Of a DNA stretch of 32,762 nt, positions 15,283 to 21,222 are shown in pieces. Source of the stretch: Bacteroidota bacterium (GTDB lineage Bacteria > Bacteroidota > Bacteroidia > Chitinophagales > Chitinophagaceae); the NCBI GenBank assembly GCA_947447835.1, contig CANFLP010000002.1:1-32762 (forward strand), read 5' to 3'. The first letter of the stretch is position 1. Each line of letters opens with the position of its first letter. A program made the position numbers and the translations under genes. The notes under the pieces were generated by a model. That model was not told the DNA's origin. It was given only the letters and a program-made list of their open reading frames with translations, and made no database searches.

Positions 15283-16377
15283 TTAAGCTACCGAAGGCTT
15301 GCTCATTGTTTTTAAGAAATGAACGTGTGCTTTAATGGCACTTGCAACAGTAGGATATTCAATATATTTTAATTTAAAGTCAGCACATGCTTCCTTTACA
15401 ATTTTAGAAATTGCTGGGTAATGCACGTGAGAAATTTTAGGGAACAAGTGGTGCTCAATTTGGAAGTTCAAACCACCCACTAACCAACTAACCAATTTGC
15501 TCTTAGTTGCAAAATTAGCAGTAGTATGTATTTGATGTGCAGCAAACTCATCTGGCATTCTGTTTTCTGGCTGAATAGCTACTGGAAATTCAGTGCCATC
15601 CACTGTATGTGCTAATTGGAATACAATACTCAATACAAAACCAGCTACAAAAGTGGTAATTAAAAATCCAACTAACCAGCTAACCCATCCTAACATATAA
15701 ATTGGCAATACAACAAATACAGCAACATGGTACACTTTTACAGCCCAAAACTCAATGTGCTCAGCTACTGACATGCTCTTAAATGTAATAGATCCAATCT
15801 TTTTTGAGAAATACTTTTTGTAGTCAGCGAAGAAAATCCAAAACACATATAATAACATATATAAGGCCCAAAAATAAATATGTTGAAAACGGTGTAAACC
15901 ATAATGCTTTTGAGTTGGGGCCATTCTCATAAATACGCCAACTTCTATATCATCATCTACTCCATCAATATTTGTATACGTGTGGTGAATTGTAACATGC
16001 TTCATTCCCCACATAAATCTGCTTGCACCTAAAACACTAATTGAAGATGAAGCTAATTTATTCAGCCATGCATACTTACTAAAACTTCCGTGACTACCGT
16101 CGTGCATGACATTAAAGCCAATTGAAGCAATTAATGCACCAAAGAAAGCGCATTCTATCACTGCGATAATTGTTGGAGGAGTAAAAAACACCAAATGAAC
16201 ATAAGTAACTACAAACAATGAAACTAAAATGATTGCCTTTGAAAAAAGCAACGCATTCCCTGTTCCTTTGATATGGTGTTGTTCTAAATATTCATTTACT
16301 CTTTTTTTTAATTCCGCATGTAATGACTTAGTCGATACAGGGAATTTTGGGGTAGCAATTGTTTCGTTAGTTTGCAT
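15283..16377 (-). CDS. Membrane fatty acid desaturase, front-end (delta-5/delta-6) type without cytochrome b5
   Basis: It introduces a double bond into acyl chains using a di-iron site and oxygen. The ATG at 16377 gives 364 residues; a TTG at 16437 would add 20 residues that do not look conserved. The three histidine boxes are HDGSH (residues 92-96), HVTIHH (127-132) and QIEHH (306-310). Glutamine as the first residue of box three marks the front-end group that acts between an existing double bond and the carboxyl end. Several hydrophobic segments (around 45-90, 165-185 and 215-255) place it in the membrane. No fused cytochrome b5 is present, so electrons must come from a separate donor. Regioselectivity is not readable; related bacterial genes are often called acyl-CoA desaturase. 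Confidence 0.88.
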   Translation of the reverse strand: MQTNETIATPKFPVSTKSLHAELKKRVNEYLEQHHIKGTGNALLFSKAIILVSLFVVTYVHLVFFTPPTIIAVIECAFFGALIASIGFNVMHDGSHGSFSKYAWLNKLASSSISVLGASRFMWGMKHVTIHHTYTNIDGVDDDIEVGVFMRMAPTQKHYGLHRFQHIYFWALYMLLYVFWIFFADYKKYFSKKIGSITFKSMSVAEHIEFWAVKVYHVAVFVVLPIYMLGWVSWLVGFLITTFVAGFVLSIVFQLAHTVDGTEFPVAIQPENRMPDEFAAHQIHTTANFATKSKLVSWLVGGLNFQIEHHLFPKISHVHYPAISKIVKEACADFKLKYIEYPTVASAIKAHVHFLKTMSKPSVA

Positions 16378-16579
16378 AGTTTCTAAAATGATATGTAAAG
16401 ATAACCTTTTAGCTAGATTTAAGTCACTTAAACACAATTATTTGACTGGAACGAATATTAATTCTATTTATTATGTATCCCTAATCCTAATATATCCACA
16501 CTCATGGGATAAGTATTGCCTTTACTTATCAAAAAAAATGCGTTGATTTGAATAAATAAACCCCCATTATCTAGTTTTC
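16378..16579. promoter_or_regulatory. Divergent region between desaturase and SirB1-like gene, with inverted repeat
   Basis: These 202 bases hold no gene. GATAAGTA (16508-16515) and TACTTATC (16523-16530) form an 8-bp inverted repeat with a 7-base spacer, followed by A8. It suits a regulator-binding site for either gene. No full TAnnTTTG box was found. Confidence 0.35.
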
Positions 16580-17452
16580 ATGGAGAACGAAAAAGAAATA
16601 AAAGCCTTATTTAAACTAATAGATGATCCTGATGAGGAAGTGTATAACACCATCTCTGACAGATTGTTAAATTACGGCTCCCCTATTATCCCTGATCTTG
16701 AAAACTTATGGGAAAATACTTTAGAGGAGGCTACTTTAGAGCGCATTGAATTAATGATTTACAAACTTAGGTTACAAGATTTAAGAAACGCTTTTACGGA
16801 TTGGAAATCTAAACCTGAACCCTCTTTATTTGAAGGCGCATTACTTGTTACACAATTCCAATTCCCCGAATTGGCTGTTGATACTTTACGTCATCAAATG
16901 GAAAAGATTCGACGTAACATTTGGTTAGAATTAAATAATTATTTGACACCATTGGAACAAGCCAATGTACTTAGAAATATTCTTTTTAATTATTACCAAA
17001 TAAAAGGAGTTGAAGTAAATTACGAAAAACCTGAAGAGTTTTTAATTTCTGCCCCGCTACAATTTAAAAAAGGAAATGCTTTTGCAAACACCATTTTATA
17101 TGCAGAGCTTTGTCAGCAATTAGAAATACAAGCATCCTTTATTAATATTCCTAAGCAATGTATTGTTGCTTTTTATACTGCCGACTGGGACCCTGAGCAA
17201 AATCATCCCCATCCTCAAGAATACATTCAGTTTTATGTTGAGGGTACCACTGGCCATCCCTTTTCTCAAAAAGATTTGGACCAATATTTTACACGCTCCA
17301 ATATCGAACCAAAGAATGTTTATTACAAACAACTTTCCAATGTACGTATCATCAAAAAACATTTACTTGAATTAGCTAAATGTTTTACAAGTCCAATCTT
17401 GCAATACAAACAAAAGGATTTAACCGATTTAGCAAACCTTTTGGAAGAATAA
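16580..17452 (+). CDS. SirB1-like (transglutaminase-like fold) protein of unknown function
   Basis: This 290-residue soluble protein has no signal peptide or membrane segment. Residues of about 1-75 are acidic and helical, with a HEAT-like look (LIDDPDEEVYNTISDRLLNYG). The middle, including ANVLRNILFNYYQIKGVE and the later stretch KGNAFANTILYAELCQQLEI followed by INIPKQCIVAFY, follows the pattern of the SirB1/transglutaminase-core-2 family, where a helix is followed by a GVxLPGHF-like strand. The catalytic Cys-His-Asp of true transglutaminases is not evident, so enzyme activity is doubtful. The gene is one base ahead of ogt and certainly co-transcribed with it. The family is widespread but has no settled function. 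Confidence 0.65.
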   Translation: MENEKEIKALFKLIDDPDEEVYNTISDRLLNYGSPIIPDLENLWENTLEEATLERIELMIYKLRLQDLRNAFTDWKSKPEPSLFEGALLVTQFQFPELAVDTLRHQMEKIRRNIWLELNNYLTPLEQANVLRNILFNYYQIKGVEVNYEKPEEFLISAPLQFKKGNAFANTILYAELCQQLEIQASFINIPKQCIVAFYTADWDPEQNHPHPQEYIQFYVEGTTGHPFSQKDLDQYFTRSNIEPKNVYYKQLSNVRIIKKHLLELAKCFTSPILQYKQKDLTDLANLLEE

Positions 17453-17453
17453 T

Positions 17454-17957
17454 ATGGAAACTATTGTATCACATATTTACCATAGCCCAATTGGCCAAAT
17501 TAGTATTACTGCCGAAGACAATTGTATATCCGAATTAATTTTTTTAAACGAAGCTGGTCACACTGACCACTATAGTACTGATGAAGATTTACCAGCTGTA
17601 ATACATCAGTGTGTAGACGAATTAATGGAGTATTTTGCAGGCACGAGACGTGAATTCACAGTCCCAATTAATCAGGCAGGTACCGATTTTCAACAAAGGG
17701 TTTGGAAGGAATTATATGAAATCCCTTTTGGCAAAACAATAAGCTACGCCGATTTAGCTAAAAAGCTTGGAGACCCAAAAGTAATCAGAGCTGCCGCATC
17801 AGCAAATGGTAAGAATAAAATTGCCATTATTGTTCCATGCCACAGAATTATTGGAACCGATCAATCTTTGGTTGGATACGCTTGGGGAAAAGCACGCAAG
17901 CGTTGGTTATTACAACATGAATTTAGATTAGCGCTCGGCGTTCAAACCTTATTCTAG
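17454..17957 (+). CDS. ogt: Methylated-DNA--protein-cysteine methyltransferase
   Basis: It repairs O6-alkylguanine and O4-alkylthymine by moving the alkyl group onto its own cysteine in a suicide reaction. It has 167 residues and lacks an AdaA-type regulatory domain. The active-site loop is IIVPCHRIIG with Cys129. The DNA-binding helix and arginine finger lie in VIRAAASANGKN (110-121), and DFQQRVWKELYEIPFGKTISY (78-98) is the standard lead-in. Only GTDQSLVGYAWGKARKRWLLQHE is slightly unusual in having AWGKAR where GGLxRK is common. It follows the SirB1-like gene by one base and is convergent with cdd, whose stop lies 23 bases away. Confidence 0.95.
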   Translation: METIVSHIYHSPIGQISITAEDNCISELIFLNEAGHTDHYSTDEDLPAVIHQCVDELMEYFAGTRREFTVPINQAGTDFQQRVWKELYEIPFGKTISYADLAKKLGDPKVIRAAASANGKNKIAIIVPCHRIIGTDQSLVGYAWGKARKRWLLQHEFRLALGVQTLF

Positions 17958-17980
17958 AAAATTACGCTTTAAGATTGTTC

Positions 17981-18463
17981 TTATTTTAAAATAGAACCAT
18001 CAAAACCAAAAGGCAATAGATTCGCTGCCGAATTAATTACCATTACTTTACCAGACATTCCTGACAAAATAATTTTAATATGAGCACCATATCTGTTTTC
18101 ATAATCTAATAAAGACTGTCTACACATACCACAAGGTGAAATAGGCTCTACTGAGTCCTTTCCTAAAGGCTGATAGCTAATTGCCATAGTGGTGATAGAT
18201 AGCTCCGGAAATTGACTGCCAACACTGTTTAACAGCGTTCGCTCCGCACAGATACCAACTGGGAAACTTGCACTCTCTTGATTAGACCCAATCACAATTT
18301 GTCCAGAAGACAATCTTGCTGCAGCACCTACATAAAAATTAGAATAAGGCGCATATGCTGTTTTAGTGGCATTTTTAGCTGCTTCGAGTAAAGCTTGATC
18401 TTCATTACTCAACTGTTCCATGTGCTCTAATAAATCGTACTCAAACTCGAATTTCTGATGCAT
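17981..18463 (-). CDS. cdd: Cytidine deaminase
   Basis: It deaminates cytidine and deoxycytidine to uridine forms for pyrimidine salvage. This homotetrameric-type enzyme has 160 residues. AYAPYSNFYVGAA (37-49) binds the nucleoside. The zinc site is formed by Cys72 (with catalytic Glu74 in CAERTLL) and by Cys111 and Cys114 in PCGMCRQSLLD. All key residues are present. The protein carries about 20 extra N-terminal residues against the shortest homologues. It starts 4 bases behind lepB, so the two form an operon. The 3' end is convergent with ogt; a weak imperfect palindrome covers its stop codon, but no strong terminator is seen. Confidence 0.95.
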   Translation of the reverse strand: MHQKFEFEYDLLEHMEQLSNEDQALLEAAKNATKTAYAPYSNFYVGAAARLSSGQIVIGSNQESASFPVGICAERTLLNSVGSQFPELSITTMAISYQPLGKDSVEPISPCGMCRQSLLDYENRYGAHIKIILSGMSGKVMVINSAANLLPFGFDGSILK

Positions 18464-18467
18464 ATGC

Positions 18468-19979
18468 CTATTTAATAAGGTTAAATAATCTATTCCATCT
18501 CACTGAGTTACTATAGCTAAACCAAATAAGTGCAGCGCGTCCTACTATATGCGTTTCAGGCACATACCCCCAAAAGCGGCTATCCTGACTACGATGACGA
18601 TTATCTCCCATCATCCAATAGTAATTTTGTTTAACTGTGTAACTATTTGCAACTGTTCCATTCAAAATATATTGGCCATTTTTTTTATCCAATGTATTGT
18701 GCTCATAGGTACAAATTAATCGACGGTATAATTCAATAGTACTATCATTTAATGAAATCACATCACCCTTTTTAGGAATGCGAATAGATCCAAAATTGTC
18801 AATGGTCCATGGAAAATGAAGCACATCATTCGGGAATGTATACCCAACTGTATTTTCTTCATAATAATCGACAGATTTCACAAAAGCTAATTTTCTTAAA
18901 CTACTTGCAGCGCCTGGAGTCATATTTATCTTATACGTATTGGGCCTTCCTTCAACTACTTGAAAATCCATAGTAGCTTCCGTAATATTTATGCCTAAAC
19001 TATCTTGAATATAATCTTCAGGTATTTGCTTTCCATCAGTCACAACAATATATTCGGTTTGAGCATTTGAAGCAACATAAGCCGGTTTACCATTTACCCA
19101 TAACTGACTGTTTTTTACTTGAATCAAATCACCTGGAACACCTACACAACGCTTAATATAATTATCCGTTTTGTCGGTTGGATGCACCAAAATTGGATAT
19201 TGTGCTTTAAGTTTTTCTCTATCTCCATTAAACTCCGGACTTCTTAATACATCATAGTATGGAATCTTGCTGCCAAATTCTGGCAAGTTAATAATAGTGT
19301 CTCCTGCAGGGAAATTAAACACCACCACATCGTTTCTGTTTACATCTCTAATTTTTGGTAAACGACTATAATCCAACTGTATCCATTTTAAATATGATGG
19401 AGTTGTTATAGCACCTGGCAAGGTATTATGTACAAAAGGAAATGACAATGGTGTTTGTGGAACTCTTGCACCAAAAGTTACTTTGTCTACAAATAAAAAG
19501 TCATTTACTAAAAGCGTTTTCTCCATACTCTCTGTTGGAATCACATAAGCTTCAAACAAGAAAGTTCTAATTAAAGTTGCAGCTACTACAGCAAATACAG
19601 CAGCATCAATCCACTCTCTTGAAGCAGACTTATGATAATGTGCTAATGCCTCTTGACCATGCCATTTTTCGTTTGGAGAAAATCCTAAATAAGGCAGGTA
19701 TATAAAAGGAAAAAATACGGTTAAAGTATGTTGTAATAAACTTACTCTTTTAAAATGCATCACAAATATGATAGATATCCATAGCGTTACAAATTGCCCT
19801 AAAACTGGAATTAGTTGTAACCAAAACCAAAGCTTTGAAATATTACAAAGTTTAACTACTTCCCAAGTATTATAAATTGGAATAATTGCTTTTGAACTTT
19901 CAACACCTGCTTTTTTTAGCATTGCATAAATACCAATATGCCAACCTAACCAAAACAAAATCAATAAGATAATACCCAT
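18468..19979 (-). CDS. lepB: Signal peptidase I with N-terminal multi-helix membrane domain
   Basis: It cleaves signal peptides from exported proteins at the outer face of the inner membrane. At 503 residues it is much longer than E. coli LepB (324). Residues 1-100 contain three to four hydrophobic helices with a GWHIGIYAMLKKAG...AIIPIYNTW pattern, the small membrane domain (DUF5684-like) often fused to LepB in Bacteroidota. The catalytic membrane anchor is at about 125-140. Nucleophile Ser151 lies in IPTESMEKTL, general base Lys276 in DNYIKRCVGVPGD, and MMGDNRHRSQDSRFWG near 462-477 is box E. The stretch between lysine and box E is enlarged by about 130 residues. It is followed by cdd after 4 bases. 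Confidence 0.94.
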   Translation of the reverse strand: MGIILLILFWLGWHIGIYAMLKKAGVESSKAIIPIYNTWEVVKLCNISKLWFWLQLIPVLGQFVTLWISIIFVMHFKRVSLLQHTLTVFFPFIYLPYLGFSPNEKWHGQEALAHYHKSASREWIDAAVFAVVAATLIRTFLFEAYVIPTESMEKTLLVNDFLFVDKVTFGARVPQTPLSFPFVHNTLPGAITTPSYLKWIQLDYSRLPKIRDVNRNDVVVFNFPAGDTIINLPEFGSKIPYYDVLRSPEFNGDREKLKAQYPILVHPTDKTDNYIKRCVGVPGDLIQVKNSQLWVNGKPAYVASNAQTEYIVVTDGKQIPEDYIQDSLGINITEATMDFQVVEGRPNTYKINMTPGAASSLRKLAFVKSVDYYEENTVGYTFPNDVLHFPWTIDNFGSIRIPKKGDVISLNDSTIELYRRLICTYEHNTLDKKNGQYILNGTVANSYTVKQNYYWMMGDNRHRSQDSRFWGYVPETHIVGRAALIWFSYSNSVRWNRLFNLIK

Positions 19980-20002
19980 ACTATATGTTTATTTAGCTAT
20001 AA

Positions 20003-20010
20003 CAAAAATA
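20003..20010 (-). promoter_or_regulatory. Possible lepB -7 box inside the pdhB terminator
   Basis: The minus strand reads TATTTTTG, a full TAnnTTTG match, 24 bases before the lepB start. It coincides with the T run of the hairpin that ends the upstream pdhB transcript. No clear -33 element is seen. Confidence 0.35.
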
Positions 20011-20030
20011 TCCCTTTGTGAGGGATATTT
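20004..20030 (-). terminator. Intrinsic terminator of the pyruvate dehydrogenase E1 beta gene
   Basis: AAATATCCCT (20006-20015) pairs perfectly with AGGGATATTT (20021-20030). Read on the minus strand, the hairpin runs into a T5 tract. It lies 71 bases beyond the pdhB stop. Confidence 0.65.
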
Positions 20031-20100
20031 ATAAAAAAGATTGTTAATTACGCTATTTGTATTTAAAAGGCGCAAATAAAGGATTAATGAGGCCTTACAT

Positions 20101-21087
20101 CTATTTGTATTGATGTAAAACTTCTTTAACCAAACTAACCGTTCTGGCTACATCTGGAATAGCCAATGCAGTCAAGTTAGGTGCATAGTGCATTGGAGCA
20201 TCTGCACTTGTAATACGACGAATAGGGGCATCTAAATAATCAAACCCTTCTTTTTGTATACGATAAGACAATTCAGAAGAAACGGATGCAAATGGCCATT
20301 GTTCTTCGACTATTACTAATCTGTTTGTTTTTTTAACGCTTGTTAAAACCGTCATCCAGTCTAATGGACGAATTGTTCTCAGGTCAATGACTTCAGCACT
20401 AATCCCTTCTTTTTCTAATTCTGCTGCAGCACCTAATGCTACTTTCATCATTTTATTATAAGAAACGATAGTCACATCGGTACCTGCTTTCTTAACATCT
20501 GCTAATCCTAATGGAATATAATATTCTTCCTCAGGAACATCACACTTATCTCCATACATCACTTCACTCTCTAAAAACATGATTGGATCTTCTTCATAAC
20601 GAATAGCTTGCTTTAACAAACCTTTCGCGTCATATCCATTAGAAGGTGATACTACTTTAATACCTGGTATATTAGCTAAATAACTTTCAAATGCAGTTGA
20701 GTGTTGTGCTCCTAATTGACCAGCACTACCATTTGGTCCTCTCATTACAATTGGACAACCCACTTGACCACCACTCATAGCCAACATCTTACTTGCTGTG
20801 TTTAAAATTTGGTCCAAAGGCAAAACTGCAAAGTTCCAAGTCATGAACTCGACAATTGGTCTTAAACCATTTTGAGCAGCACCTACAGCAACGGCAGTAA
20901 ATCCTAATTCAGAAATGGGTGTATCAATAATACGCTTTTCACCAAATTCAGCCAACATACCCTGGCTCACTTTATATGCTCCATTGTATTCAGCTACTTC
21001 TTCTCCCATTAACAACACTCTATCGTCTCTTCTCATTTCCTCGGACATTGCTTCACGTAAAGCTTCTCTAAAGGCTATTGATCGCAT
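20101..21087 (-). CDS. pdhB: Pyruvate dehydrogenase E1 component, beta subunit
   Basis: It is half of the alpha2-beta2 thiamine-diphosphate E1 enzyme that decarboxylates pyruvate and acetylates lipoyl-E2. At 328 residues it has full length. GEEVAEYNGAYKVSQGM (28-44) holds the ThDP-activating Glu. DTPISELGFTAVAVGAA, EFMTWNFAVLPLDQILN and RGPNGSAGQLGAQHS are close to mitochondrial PDHB, and VIDLRTIRPLDW with VVEEQWPFASVSSEL form the transketolase C-domain. The similarity to mitochondrial PDHB favours pyruvate over branched-chain substrates, but without the alpha subunit this is not absolute. The alpha subunit, E2 and E3 are not adjacent, so the complex is encoded at several loci. It has its own promoter and terminator. 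LipA, also in this window, supplies the lipoyl cofactor of the complex. Confidence 0.93.
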   Translation of the reverse strand: MRSIAFREALREAMSEEMRRDDRVLLMGEEVAEYNGAYKVSQGMLAEFGEKRIIDTPISELGFTAVAVGAAQNGLRPIVEFMTWNFAVLPLDQILNTASKMLAMSGGQVGCPIVMRGPNGSAGQLGAQHSTAFESYLANIPGIKVVSPSNGYDAKGLLKQAIRYEEDPIMFLESEVMYGDKCDVPEEEYYIPLGLADVKKAGTDVTIVSYNKMMKVALGAAAELEKEGISAEVIDLRTIRPLDWMTVLTSVKKTNRLVIVEEQWPFASVSSELSYRIQKEGFDYLDAPIRRITSADAPMHYAPNLTALAIPDVARTVSLVKEVLHQYK

Positions 21088-21110
21088 CTATTTGAATTTA
21101 ATTTGAGAAA

Positions 21111-21118
21111 CAAAATTA
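21111..21118 (-). promoter_or_regulatory. pdhB promoter, -7 box TAATTTTG
   Basis: The minus strand reads TAATTTTG, matching TAnnTTTG, 24 bases before the pdhB start at 21087. The -33 position has no TTG. Confidence 0.42.
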
Positions 21119-21151
21119 GCGTTTTATACAAGAAAAATGGTGGTTTTGGGC

Positions 21152-21186
21152 AAAAAAAATCCCCCTCCGACAAGTCGAAGAGGGAT
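21152..21186 (-). terminator. Intrinsic terminator of the TonB-dependent receptor gene
   Basis: Bases 21159-21171 pair with 21174-21186 around an AA loop. The two apparent mismatches become G-U pairs in the minus-strand RNA only, and the hairpin is followed by a U run (21158-21152). This fixes its direction as minus. Confidence 0.78.
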
Positions 21187-21222
21187 CCTTAAGGCTAACC
21201 CACCTTAAAATAGTAAAAAATC

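Noticed and set aside
16378..16437. Longer desaturase start (TTG)
   Set aside because: The extra 20 residues look unconserved, and the ATG at 16377 is available.
15283..17452. Possible horizontally acquired segment around the desaturase and SirB1-like genes
   Set aside because: Base and codon use look like the neighbours, and no mobile element borders it.
17977..17997. Hairpin over the cdd stop as terminator
   Set aside because: It is AT-rich, has a bulge and no loop, and has no T run. It is too weak to call.
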